Below, piece by piece: positions 1 to 7,344 of a stretch of 9,369 nucleotides of DNA. Source of the DNA: Paramuribaculum sp. (GTDB taxonomy: Bacteria > Bacteroidota > Bacteroidia > Bacteroidales > Muribaculaceae); NCBI GenBank assembly GCA_029051835.1, contig JAIDKJ010000372.1, positions 1 to 9,369 of the forward strand. The letters run 5' to 3'. Each line of letters opens with the position of its first letter. Position 1 is the stretch's first letter. The position numbers and the translations under genes were made by a program. Under the pieces are notes generated by a model that saw only the letters and a program-made list of their open reading frames with translations, did not search any database and was not told where the DNA came from.

Positions 1-40
1 CGGCGTGGCTGGGGGGCGCGGAGCTGGGTATACGAGACAG
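1..40 (+). other. Probable unclipped Nextera (Tn5) sequencing adapter remnant at the contig end
   Basis: Positions 22-40 match the 19-base Tn5 mosaic end AGATGTGTATAAGAGACAG at 16 of 19 positions. Positions 7-21 match the read-2 part GTCTCGTGGGCTCGG at 11 of 15, giving 27 of 34 without gaps. The seven differences are four T-to-G, two A-to-C and one C-to-G, which looks like low-quality base calling rather than divergence. The orientation is right: the mosaic end abuts the insert, and GreA-like coding begins directly after it. Positions 1-6 may be index sequence or noise. No GreA-like residues are encoded here although the frame stays open. The adapter sequence is established knowledge; that this is an artefact is inference, but strong. 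Confidence 0.88.
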
Positions 41-453
41 ATCTGGAATCGGTGGAGCGTCCGCGCATCTCGCATGCTATCGCGGAGGCTCGCGATAAGG
101 GTGACCTTTCGGAGAATTCGGAATATGACGCCGCCAAGGAGGCTCAGGGCCTGCTCGAAATGAAGATAGCCCAGCTGAAGGATCTGGTGGCAAATGCACG
201 CATCATCGACGAGAGCTCGCTCAACAACGAGGAGGTGCAGATACTCAACCGCGTGAAAATCAAAAATGTGGCCAACGGCATGGTGATGGAATACACTATC
301 GTGGCCGACAGCGAGGCCAACGTCAAGGAAAAGAAAATCGGCTCGTCGACTCCGATAGCCCAGGGATTGCTCGGCCACAAGCTCGGCGAGCAGGTGGAGA
401 TCAAGGTTCCGGCCGGACTGATGAAGTTTGAGATCGTGGAAATTAATTTCTGA
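41..453 (+). CDS. greA: Transcription elongation factor GreA, 5' end missing
   Basis: GreA enters the secondary channel of RNA polymerase and stimulates cleavage of backtracked transcripts. The first whole codon is at 43 and reading gives LESVERPRIS, typical of the first helix of the GreA coiled coil. The tip motif GDLSENSEYDAAKEAQG follows, with the acidic tip residues D (codon 103-105) and E (codon 112-114) that help hold the catalytic Mg2+. The C-terminal FKBP-like domain includes SEANVKEKKIGSSTPIAQGLLGHKLG and ends VPAGLMKFEIVEINF. GreA is usually about 155-158 aa; some 20 N-terminal residues are missing, replaced by adapter-like sequence at 1-40. The GTG at 52 is an internal valine, not a start. 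The next gene follows after 22 bp on the same strand, so co-transcription is likely. Confidence 0.95.
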
Positions 454-475
454 TCATATATAATTCCGATCCGAT

Positions 476-877
476 ATGGCAACGATATTCACAAAGATAA
501 TCGACGGCGAGATACCTTGCTACAAGGTAGCCGAGGACGACAAGCATATAGCTTTTCTCGACATCAATCCGGTGACTCCCGGCCATACGCTGGTGGTGCC
601 GAAGCGCGAGGTCAGCTATCTGTTTGACCTTGAAGATGACGAATACGTGGCTCTTGAGCTTTTTGCAAAAAAGGTGGCCAAGGGTCTGCGCGAGGCCATG
701 CCGTGCAAGCGCATCGGCGTGACGGTCATCGGTCTGGAGGTGCCCCACGCTCATATCCACCTGCTGCCTATAACGACCGAGGCCGACATGGATTTCCATC
801 ACAAGAGCCAGCTGCCCGGCGAGGAGATGGAGTCGATCTGCGCCCGGATCAGAGAGGCTGTGGCCAAAGTGGACTGA
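476..877 (+). CDS. HIT (histidine triad) family nucleotide-binding protein, HinT-like
   Basis: This 133-aa protein has the length and fold signature of HinT-type histidine triad proteins, cytosolic hydrolases or transferases acting on nucleoside phosphoramidates and related nucleotides. The N-terminus IFTKIIDGEIPCYKV and the strand-turn segment DINPVTPGHTLVVPK (residues 29-43) are typical. The triad HAHIHLL has histidines at 91, 93 and 95, the middle one expected to be the nucleophile. The preceding segment reads VIGLEVPH rather than the usual HinT NxGxxGGQxVxH, as I recall for Bacteroidetes members, so substrate preference cannot be read from it. The ATG at 476 has no Shine-Dalgarno; the upstream bases are AT-rich. 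The gene lies 22 bp after greA, probably in one transcript, and ends shortly before a GC-rich hairpin. The physiological substrate is unknown. Confidence 0.92.
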   Translation: MATIFTKIIDGEIPCYKVAEDDKHIAFLDINPVTPGHTLVVPKREVSYLFDLEDDEYVALELFAKKVAKGLREAMPCKRIGVTVIGLEVPHAHIHLLPITTEADMDFHHKSQLPGEEMESICARIREAVAKVD

Positions 878-886
878 ACCCGATAG

Positions 887-930
887 GCCGGCGGCGGGAG
901 TCGTCACTGCCCGGCGCCGGCTTCACTTTA
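887..930 (+). terminator. Rho-independent-type terminator after the greA-HIT unit
   Basis: Arms 887-898 (GCCGGCGGCGGG) and 910-921 (CCCGGCGCCGGC) pair at 11 of 12 positions around an 11-nt loop. The following TTCACTTTAT is T-rich but not a clean run of T. The hairpin begins 9 bp after the HIT stop codon, as expected for the end of a greA-HIT transcript. Termination itself is inferred from structure only. Confidence 0.7.
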
Positions 931-1000
931 TATCTCTACTACCCATAAAAATCAAGCATTTTTCTGCTATACCATTATCACGCTATCTTGAATCATTATC

Positions 1001-2440
1001 ATGGCACGACTTTCTGAAAAAATCGGTTATGGTTTCGGCGATATGGCATCGTCGATGTTCTGGAAGATATTCAGCTTCTTCCTCCCGTTCTTCTATAGTA
1101 ATATATTCGGTCTGAGTCTGATCGACGCAGGCATGCTGATGCTTGTCACCCGTGTGTGGGACGCCGTGAGCGATCCGATGATGGGTGTGATCTGCGACCG
1201 CACCCACACCCGCTGGGGCAAATACCGTCCTTATCTGCTCTGGATAGCGCTTCCTTTCGCCGTGTGCGGAGTGATGCTGTTCATGACTCCCGATACCGGC
1301 TACGGCTTCAAGCTCTTCTGGGCCTACTTCACCTATATACTCATGATGACATGCTATACGGCTATCAATGTGCCCTATGGCGCGATGCTCGATGTGGTGA
1401 CTACCAGCTCGCAGGAGAAAACCGTCTTTTCGTCCTACCGCATGTTTTTTGCCTATGCGGGCAGCTTCATAGCGCTGCTGGCGTGGGAGCCGCTGTGCGG
1501 ACTGTTTAACGGTACCGGCGCCGGCACTGCTCTCGAATCGTGCAGTCCGCGGGCCTGGACTCTGGCCATGACCGTGATCGGAGGAGCATGCTGCCTGCTG
1601 TTTATACTGTGTTTCGTCATGACCCGCGAGGTGGTCGATTCGCGGTCGAAGGCGTCGGTGGGCAAGGACTTCCGCACGCTGATGACCAACCGTCCGTGGT
1701 GGATAATGAACGGTGTGGCGATCTTCAATAATTTCTACAACATCATACGCGGTTCGGCGGTGGCCTATCTGTTTGCCAACATCATCGGAGGTTCGCACGA
1801 TGTGAAGATACTGACGTTCGCTCTGACGGCCGGCGTGTTTCTATGCATAGGCGAGCTGGTCAATATGGTCAGTGTGCCTCTGGCTGTGCCTCTGTCGATG
1901 AAATGGGGCAAGAAGTCGACATTCATGTCGGCTCTGCTGGTGATCATAGCCACGAGCGTGGCGTTCTGGTTCTGCCCGGCAACTACCGGCGGTGTCTGGG
2001 CTATGGTCGGGCTTCAGGTGGTGTTTGCTGTGGCTCTCGGCGTGGTGTCGCCGCTGGTATGGAGCATGTATGCCGATGTGGCCAACTATTCGGAGCTTGT
2101 CAACGGCTCCGCTTCGACCGGCCTGATCTTCTCGTCGGCTTCGATGGCGCAGAAATTCGGCAGCGCATTCGGCGGTGCGGCTGTCATGTGGCTGCTCAGC
2201 GGGTTCGGATATGACACGGCTCCGGGCGCGGTACAGCCCCAGCTGGCTCTCGACGGCATCATGGCCATGATGAGTTTCATTCCTGCCGGACTGGCTGCGG
2301 TGGCTTTCTTGCTGCTGTGGCGCTATCCGCTGACGAGCGCGCGCATGGAGCAGATCATGTCGGAGCTGAAGGTTTTGAGAATGAAGCCGGCCGACGGTCC
2401 GCGCAAGGACGCTATGGAGGATTTCGCCGATCTGCCCTGA
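1001..2440 (+). CDS. GPH-family (MelB/XylP-like) sugar:cation symporter, MFS superfamily
   Basis: A 479-aa polytopic inner-membrane protein of the glycoside-pentoside-hexuronide:cation symporter family, which imports glycosides or sugar acids together with Na+ or H+. The family start KIGYGFGDMASSMFW is at residues 7-21, with D14 probably equivalent to the cation-site Asp19 of MelB. RVWDAVSDPMMG (51-62) carries R51, D54 and D58, matching MelB R52, D55 and D59, followed by the loop signature TRWGKYRPY (70-78). About twelve hydrophobic segments follow and the last 30 residues are a charged cytosolic tail. Length is normal. The ATG at 1001 starts the conserved motif, without a Shine-Dalgarno. No sugar hydrolase or regulator adjoins, so the substrate is unknown. 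Upstream is the greA-HIT terminator; downstream a 272-bp gap separates it from asd, so it is probably monocistronic. Confidence 0.9.
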   Translation: MARLSEKIGYGFGDMASSMFWKIFSFFLPFFYSNIFGLSLIDAGMLMLVTRVWDAVSDPMMGVICDRTHTRWGKYRPYLLWIALPFAVCGVMLFMTPDTGYGFKLFWAYFTYILMMTCYTAINVPYGAMLDVVTTSSQEKTVFSSYRMFFAYAGSFIALLAWEPLCGLFNGTGAGTALESCSPRAWTLAMTVIGGACCLLFILCFVMTREVVDSRSKASVGKDFRTLMTNRPWWIMNGVAIFNNFYNIIRGSAVAYLFANIIGGSHDVKILTFALTAGVFLCIGELVNMVSVPLAVPLSMKWGKKSTFMSALLVIIATSVAFWFCPATTGGVWAMVGLQVVFAVALGVVSPLVWSMYADVANYSELVNGSASTGLIFSSASMAQKFGSAFGGAAVMWLLSGFGYDTAPGAVQPQLALDGIMAMMSFIPAGLAAVAFLLLWRYPLTSARMEQIMSELKVLRMKPADGPRKDAMEDFADLP

Positions 2441-2712
2441 CGACGAAATACATCTAAACTGGGCCACAATAATAAATAGATGCGGGTCAAAAAAGAGAGG
2501 GTTAAAATGTATTTTCTGTTCATCACACCTACACCTATGTCCTCACTTACCATCGAAAATGGAAAGTCAAGACAAAACTGTCATCGCCAGGCGGTATTGA
2601 TATGATCATAAGAGTCGATAATATTAAAATAGTCTGCAATATTTTGTAACTTTGCACATCCGTTGCAAAGAGCGGACAAAAACAAGTTTCAACAGATATC
2701 ATACAGACATAT
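2441..2712 (+). other. 272-bp intergenic region between the symporter gene and asd
   Basis: This AT-rich gap holds no convincing gene. A 41-codon frame at 2480-2605 has no recognisable features. It does hold a 10-bp palindrome, TATGATCATA (2601-2610), and the asd promoter region near 2647. I see no strong terminator for the symporter gene: the only pairing near its stop is a 4-bp GCCC/GGGC match with a long loop. Confidence 0.6.
2647..2670 (+). promoter_or_regulatory. Bacteroidota-type promoter for asd with overlapping inverted repeat
   Basis: TAACTTTG at 2647-2654 is a perfect match to the Bacteroidota -7 consensus TAnnTTTG and would start transcription around 2660, giving a leader of roughly 50 nt. 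No TTTG lies at the expected -33 position (about 2623-2626, ATTA), so the upstream element is poor. A perfect 7-bp inverted repeat, CTTTGCA (2650-2656) and TGCAAAG (2664-2670) with a 7-nt spacer, overlaps the -7 element and the predicted start. It could be an operator or a 5' hairpin; this is inference. Confidence 0.65.
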
Positions 2713-3732
2713 ATGAGAGTCGCAATCGTGGGCGCTTCGGGCGCCGTAGGCCAGGAGTTTCTCCGAGTGCTTGAGGAGCAGAATTTTCCTATCGACGAGC
2801 TGCTGCTGTTCGGTTCGAGCCGCAGTGCGGGCCGTAGCTTCAACTTCAGAGGCAAGGAGATCATAGTTAAGGAACTGCGTCATAATGACGACTTCAAAGG
2901 AGTGGACATCGCTTTCACTTCGGCCGGAGCCGGCACATCGAAGGAGTTTGCCGAAACGATCACGAAGCATGGCGCTCTGATGATCGACAATTCAAGCGCT
3001 TTCCGTATGGATGCCGATGTGCCTCTGGTGGTGCCTGAGGTCAACGGTCAGGACGCTTTCAATACTCCCCGCGGCATAATAGCCAACCCCAACTGCACTA
3101 CCATACAGATGGTGGTGGCACTGAAGCCTATCAACGATCTGTCGAAGATCACCCGCGTACATGTGGCCACATATCAGGCTGCAAGCGGCGCCGGGGCGGC
3201 GGCGATGGATGAGCTTGTGGAGCAGTACGCCCAGCTCGGACGCGGCGAGGAGCCGACGGTCAGCAAGTTTGCCTATCAGCTTGCCTATAACGTGATACCC
3301 CACATCGACGTGTTTACCGACAACGGTTACACCAAGGAGGAGATGAAGATGTTCAACGAAACACGCAAGATCATGCACGAGCCGGAGCTGTCGGTGAGCG
3401 CCATGTGTGTGCGTGTGCCGGTGATGCGCGCCCATTCGGAGGCTGTGTGGGTTGAAACCGAACGCCGCATCGGCGTCGACGAGGCCCGCAGTGCGTTTGC
3501 CTCCGCCGAGGGCCTGGTGGTGATCGACGATCCTGCCAACAAGAAGTATCCGATGCCGCTCGACACGGCCGGATGCGATCCGGTCTATGTGGGCCGTATT
3601 CGCGAGGATCTGGCCAACGAGCGTGGTCTGTCGTTCTGGATCGTAGGCGACCAGATCAAGAAAGGCGCTGCCCTCAATGCTGTGCAGATCGCCCAGTATC
3701 TGCTGGCTCACGGCAAGAAATTCGGAGCCTGA
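2713..3732 (+). CDS. asd: Aspartate-semialdehyde dehydrogenase
   Basis: This cytosolic enzyme reduces L-4-aspartyl phosphate to L-aspartate 4-semialdehyde with NADPH, the branch point to lysine/diaminopimelate, threonine and methionine. At 339 aa it has normal length. The N-terminal Rossmann motif GASGAVG is at residues 7-13 and SSR at 35-37 is a typical NADP-phosphate contact region. The catalytic cysteine is C128 in NPNCTT, with Q155 in the TYQAASGAG segment. R234 and H241 in RVPVMRAH are the expected substrate-binding arginine and the acid/base histidine. All key residues are present. The ATG at 2713 begins directly with the Rossmann strand and has no Shine-Dalgarno. A promoter lies about 60 bp upstream. 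The antiporter gene starts 7 bp after the stop, so the two are probably co-transcribed, though no metabolic link is evident. Confidence 0.96.
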   Translation: MRVAIVGASGAVGQEFLRVLEEQNFPIDELLLFGSSRSAGRSFNFRGKEIIVKELRHNDDFKGVDIAFTSAGAGTSKEFAETITKHGALMIDNSSAFRMDADVPLVVPEVNGQDAFNTPRGIIANPNCTTIQMVVALKPINDLSKITRVHVATYQAASGAGAAAMDELVEQYAQLGRGEEPTVSKFAYQLAYNVIPHIDVFTDNGYTKEEMKMFNETRKIMHEPELSVSAMCVRVPVMRAHSEAVWVETERRIGVDEARSAFASAEGLVVIDDPANKKYPMPLDTAGCDPVYVGRIREDLANERGLSFWIVGDQIKKGAALNAVQIAQYLLAHGKKFGA

Positions 3733-3739
3733 CCGCGGT

Positions 3740-5932
3740 ATGGCGCTCGTTCCGGCCATACATTCCTCGACTCCTCTGCTGACATCGCCGGTTCCTATAT
3801 TTCTGGCGGTGCTGCTGATAATTCTCGTCACTCCGATCGTGCTCAATAAGCTGCGGATTCCGCAGGTGATCGGTCTGATAGTGGCGGGCGTCACGGTCGG
3901 GCCCTACGGGTTCAATCTGCTGGCGCGCGACATGAGTTTCGAGGTGTTCGGTCAGGTAGGTCTGTTCTATCTGATGTTTTTGGCCGGCATAGAAATAGAT
4001 ATGTACCACCTGAAGAAAAACCTCCGCAAGGGGTTGGTCTTCGGGTTGTACACTTTTATGATACCACTTGCTCTCGGCGCGGTGGCGTCGGGGATCCTTC
4101 TCGGTCTGGACGCTTTGACGGCCGTGCTCATGGCCTCGATGTTTTCGGCCCATACGCTGATAGCCTATCCGATAGTGTCGCGCTTCGGCCTGACGCGCTC
4201 GGCTCCGGTGGTGATAGCGATAGCCGGCACGATATTTACCGTGCTGGGGTCGCTGATAGTGCTGGCTGGGGTGGTCGGGACGTTCCACGACGGCGAGTTC
4301 CGCATAAGCGGCACTCTCAAGCTTCTGGGGCTGTTGGCGGCCTACTGTATAGTGCTGGTGTATGCCTATCCGCGGCTGACGCGGTGGTTTTTCAAGCACT
4401 GGAATGACAGCATCCTCCAGTATGTCTACGTGCTGGCGATGATGTTCACTGCCGCACAGCTTGCCATCTGGGCCGGTATCGAGGGGGTGTTCGGCGCCTT
4501 TTTCGCCGGTCTGGTGCTGAACCGTTACATTCCGGCGCGCTCTCCGCTTATGTCGCGGATAGAGTTTGTCGGCAACGCCATCTTCATTCCGTATTTCCTG
4601 ATAGGCGTGGGGATGCTGATCAATGTCGGCGTGGTGACGCGGGGATGGTCGACGCTTTACGCCGCCGGAGTGATGTCGGGCGTGGCAATGTGCACCAAGT
4701 GGCTTGCCGCATTCGTCACGCAGCGCACGTTCGGCATGAACAGTGTGGAGCGTTCGATGATGTATCAGCTGAGCAACGCGCATACGGCTGTGGCGCTCGC
4801 TGTGGTGATGATAGGCTACGGCATGAGGCTGTTTGACGAGGTGATACTCAACGGTACGGTGATAATGATACTGGTGACCTGCACGGTGTCGTCGATCGGT
4901 TCTTCAAGGGCCGCAAGCCGCCTGAAGGTGATGGCTCTCGAAGAGGAGGCCGACGACGGATCGCGCGCTGCCGATCATGGCCGCAAGCGTGAGAATGTGC
5001 TTATACCGGTGGCGAATCCGGTGACGGCGCGCGAGCTTGTGGATCTTGCGCTGCTTATGCGCGACCGCGGGCGCGCTAACGGAAAGGTGTATGCTCTGCA
5101 TGTGCGCAATGACAATTCGGCTGCGTCGCGTTCGCTCGGACGGGTGTCGCTTGACACGGCCGAAAAGGCGGCAGCGAGTGTGGATGCGGGTATAGAGCCG
5201 ATAGACCGTTACGACCTGAATTTCGTGACGGGAGTGGTGAACACCATCGAGGAGCGCGACATAGACAGGGTGATTATCGGATTGCATCGCCGCACGACGA
5301 TAATCGATTCGTTTTTCGGCGACAAGTTGCCGAATCTTCTGCGCGCCACCAACAAGATGCTCGTCATATCGCGGTTTTTCATTCCGGTCAACACTATCGC
5401 GAGGATAGTGGTGGCTGTCCCTGCCAATGCCCAGTATGAAACCGGATTTCAGGCGTGGGTGACGGCTCTGTGCAATCTGGCCTCGCAGCTCGGATGCCGG
5501 CTGATATTCTGCTGCAGCGATCCGACGCGGCGCTTCGTAGAGGCGGTGATAAAGCGGGGGCAGTATGAGATACGCTCCGAATACCGCAAGGTGGAGGACT
5601 GGGACGACTTCCTGATGCTGTCGAACAAGGTGCTCGACGACGACCTGTTTGTGGTGGTCAATGCACGGAGGGCGTCGGTGTCGCACGCCGGCTATCTCGA
5701 TTCGATGCCTGAATTTTTGCAGAAATACTTTGCGAGCAACAATATGATAGTGATCTATCCCGAGCAGTTCGGCGAACGGATGGAGGAGATGACGATGACC
5801 GATACGCTGACCACCGATATAGCCACGGTGAGCTCACCGCTATGGCTGCGGGTCAACTCGGTGTATAACAGGCTTGTGAAGCTGAAGAAGAGGGTGACTC
5901 AGCGCGGGCGCCGTCAGAAGATTGATCTGTGA
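3740..5932 (+). CDS. CPA2/Kef-type cation:proton antiporter with C-terminal UspA-like region
   Basis: A 730-aa protein with an N-terminal membrane domain (about residues 15-390) resembling Kef/NapA-type monovalent cation:H+ antiporters, and a cytosolic C-terminal half (about 415-725) resembling universal-stress-protein repeats (RENVLIPVANP at 417; ARIVVAVPANAQYETGF at 554). Antiporter features are LNKLRIPQVIGLIVAGVTVGP (35-55), FSAHTLIAYPIVSRFG (135-150), IEGVFGAFFAGLVLNR (247-262) and K320 in CTKWLA, which probably matches the conserved TM10 lysine. In the broken-helix segment GTIFTVLGSLIVLA (163-176), V168 stands where relatives I recall have Asp (GT..TDT), so ion coupling may be altered. 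I chose the ATG at 3740, 7 bp after the asd stop; an earlier in-frame start at 3677 would overlap asd by 56 bp and add residues unlike the family. The gene probably shares the asd transcript. The transported ion is unknown. Confidence 0.88.
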   Translation: MALVPAIHSSTPLLTSPVPIFLAVLLIILVTPIVLNKLRIPQVIGLIVAGVTVGPYGFNLLARDMSFEVFGQVGLFYLMFLAGIEIDMYHLKKNLRKGLVFGLYTFMIPLALGAVASGILLGLDALTAVLMASMFSAHTLIAYPIVSRFGLTRSAPVVIAIAGTIFTVLGSLIVLAGVVGTFHDGEFRISGTLKLLGLLAAYCIVLVYAYPRLTRWFFKHWNDSILQYVYVLAMMFTAAQLAIWAGIEGVFGAFFAGLVLNRYIPARSPLMSRIEFVGNAIFIPYFLIGVGMLINVGVVTRGWSTLYAAGVMSGVAMCTKWLAAFVTQRTFGMNSVERSMMYQLSNAHTAVALAVVMIGYGMRLFDEVILNGTVIMILVTCTVSSIGSSRAASRLKVMALEEEADDGSRAADHGRKRENVLIPVANPVTARELVDLALLMRDRGRANGKVYALHVRNDNSAASRSLGRVSLDTAEKAAASVDAGIEPIDRYDLNFVTGVVNTIEERDIDRVIIGLHRRTTIIDSFFGDKLPNLLRATNKMLVISRFFIPVNTIARIVVAVPANAQYETGFQAWVTALCNLASQLGCRLIFCCSDPTRRFVEAVIKRGQYEIRSEYRKVEDWDDFLMLSNKVLDDDLFVVVNARRASVSHAGYLDSMPEFLQKYFASNNMIVIYPEQFGERMEEMTMTDTLTTDIATVSSPLWLRVNSVYNRLVKLKKRVTQRGRRQKIDL

Positions 5933-5955
5933 TGTGGCTTTTGTGCGGGCCGGCC
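5933..5955. other. 23-bp convergent intergenic gap
   Basis: The antiporter and the GlmU-like gene end tail to tail with 23 bp between their stop codons. The gap holds the 8-bp palindrome GGCCGGCC (5948-5955) but no hairpin with a T run in either direction, so intrinsic termination is not evident for either gene. Confidence 0.5.
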
Positions 5956-7125
5956 TCAGCGATAGGTGTCGGTCAGCTCGTGGAGGTGCCGGTAGATGTC
6001 GGTGTCGACCGGAGTGAGGCTTACGTTGCGACGCGCCATGACACGCCGCGCTGTGTCGACAAATTTTTCGAACGATACTTCTGTCATCGCTGCTGTCGAT
6101 CCTTCGGTGAACGACGGCACGAAGTTGCGCGGATATCCTGAGCCGTGGAAGTTGACTCCGACTCCGAATACGGTAGCGGTGTTGATCATCGTGTTGGCGC
6201 CTGTCTTGGAGTGGTCGCCCATGATGATGCCGCAGAACTGGAGTCCGGTGCGCTGGAAGCGGCGTGTGGGGTAGTTCCAGAGTTTGATCTCCGTATAGTC
6301 GTTTTTGAGATTCGAGGCTACGCATCCTGCGGCGATGTTGCACCATTCGCCGATCACGGCATTGCCGAGAAATCCGTCGTGAGCCTTGTTGGAGTAGCCG
6401 ATGATGACTGTGTTGGCCACCTCTCCGCCTACTTTTGAATGCGGGCCGATGGTTGTGGCTCCGTATATGCGCGCTCCCATTTTTATCTGTGCTCCTTCGC
6501 ATAGGGCGAGTCCGCCGCGTATGCACACGCCTTCCATCACCTCCGATCCGGCGGCGAGGTATACCGGGCCGTTGTTGAGATTGACTATCGCTCCCTCCAT
6601 GATGGCTCCCGGCTCTATGAAGAGCCGCGACGGATCGCCGATGATTGTGTTGGAGGGCGACGGCTCGGCTGATTGGCGTCCGGCGGTGAGCAGCGTGAAG
6701 TCATAGTCGATCGCGGCGGCGTTGAGCTGGAATATGTCGTATGGACGGGTGACGCGCAGCGGTATCTCGTCGAGCTGTATCCGTTCGGACGGTTCCTCGT
6801 CGAGCGGGCATCGGCGCGCTATCTCTTCGTCGTGGAACATCAGTGCCTGCCCTTTTTCGAGGTTTTCTACGCCATTCACTACTCCCGGGGTGGGGAAAAA
6901 ATGAGCCGAGACGATGAAGCTGTCATCGTCGGGCGATGATATTGCCGGATATTTGACCGACAGATAGTCGGCTGTCATGTAAGAGTAGACGGCGGGCAGG
7001 GTCATCTCCCATTTCTGCCGCAGTGTGAGTATGCCGAGGCGCAGATCGGCCACTGAGCGGGTGAATGTCAGCGGAAGGAGGTTGTCGCGCACTTCGGGCA
7101 CGTCGCGTAATATGATGTTGAGCAT
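5956..7125 (-). CDS. Alternative Bacteroidetes GlmU-like sugar nucleotidyltransferase/acetyltransferase
   Basis: A 389-aa two-domain protein resembling the Bacteroidetes family annotated as UDP-N-acetylglucosamine diphosphorylase/glucosamine-1-phosphate N-acetyltransferase (TIGR03991 type). That family is proposed to make UDP-GlcNAc for peptidoglycan and LPS. The N-terminal part has the signature PLTFTRSVADLRLGILTLRQKWE at residues 18-40 and lacks the LxxGxGTRM loop of classical GlmU. From about residue 160 to 345 it has hexapeptide-repeat-like sequence typical of a left-handed beta-helix, with the strongly conserved NTVIIGYSNKAHDGFLG (238-254), WNYPTRRFQRTGLQFCG (283-299) and MGDHSKTGANTMINT (302-316). 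The start ATG (7123-7125) directly precedes the first beta strand. The gene is divergent from rpsL and convergent with the antiporter gene, so it is transcribed alone. The family is well recognised; the exact sugar substrate is inferred from annotation of relatives. Confidence 0.88.
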   Translation of the reverse strand: MLNIILRDVPEVRDNLLPLTFTRSVADLRLGILTLRQKWEMTLPAVYSYMTADYLSVKYPAISSPDDDSFIVSAHFFPTPGVVNGVENLEKGQALMFHDEEIARRCPLDEEPSERIQLDEIPLRVTRPYDIFQLNAAAIDYDFTLLTAGRQSAEPSPSNTIIGDPSRLFIEPGAIMEGAIVNLNNGPVYLAAGSEVMEGVCIRGGLALCEGAQIKMGARIYGATTIGPHSKVGGEVANTVIIGYSNKAHDGFLGNAVIGEWCNIAAGCVASNLKNDYTEIKLWNYPTRRFQRTGLQFCGIIMGDHSKTGANTMINTATVFGVGVNFHGSGYPRNFVPSFTEGSTAAMTEVSFEKFVDTARRVMARRNVSLTPVDTDIYRHLHELTDTYR

Positions 7126-7159
7126 GAGATCGATGATTGGGTGTTTGTCAATGTGTCTG

Positions 7160-7178
7160 CGAAGTTACAAAAAAGTTA
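7160..7178 (-). promoter_or_regulatory. Candidate promoter(s) for the GlmU-like gene
   Basis: On the - strand, TAACTTTT (7178-7171) and TAACTTCG (7167-7160) each match the Bacteroidota -7 consensus TAnnTTTG at all but one defined position. They arise from a direct repeat of AAGTTAC on the + strand at 7162-7168 and 7173-7179, 11 bp apart. Neither has a clear TTTG at -33. Either would give a leader of about 30-45 nt. Confidence 0.4.
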
Positions 7179-7344
7179 CGGTGTAGGTGCGGCTCTGTGC
7201 TGAAAATTTGCACGAACGTCCTCTTTTGGCTGTATTTTCGGCAAAGAGAGCCTCAATGAGTTTTGAATTGTGAAATAAACTTAAATCGTAAGCCGGGCTT
7301 TGTGCGGCCTGCGGAAAATAAATCTTCAGAAAAAGCGCGAATTG

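Noticed and set aside
22..40. Tn5 mosaic-end-like sequence as a sign of a real Tn5/IS50 transposon
   Set aside because: The engineered mosaic end plus flanking read-2 adapter bases at the window edge point to library adapter, and no transposase or IS50 sequence is present.
703..948. 81-codon frame overlapping the HIT gene and running through the terminator hairpin
   Set aside because: It is a shifted reading of the HIT gene, and the tail is the GC-rich hairpin.
983..1798. 271-codon open frame antisense to the symporter gene
   Set aside because: It lies opposite a clear GPH symporter gene and encodes His/Arg-rich low-quality sequence with no recognisable domain; it is a by-product of GC-biased codon usage.
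2480..2605. 41-codon open frame between the symporter gene and asd
   Set aside because: No recognisable motif, no promoter match directly upstream, and a length expected by chance in this gap.
3677..3739. Earlier antiporter start overlapping asd
   Set aside because: The extra 21 residues ([21 protein letters not shown]) are a shifted reading of the asd C-terminus; the ATG at 3740 gives a normal N-terminus and spacing.
3674..4783. 369-codon antisense open frame over the asd end and antiporter
   Set aside because: The translation is extremely rich in His, Arg and Gln with no domain or membrane pattern; the sense strand encodes a well-supported antiporter.
5840..6526. 228-codon frame on the - strand overlapping the GlmU-like gene in another frame
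   Set aside because: Arg/His/Ser-rich frame-shifted reading of a recognised gene on the same strand; no independent support.
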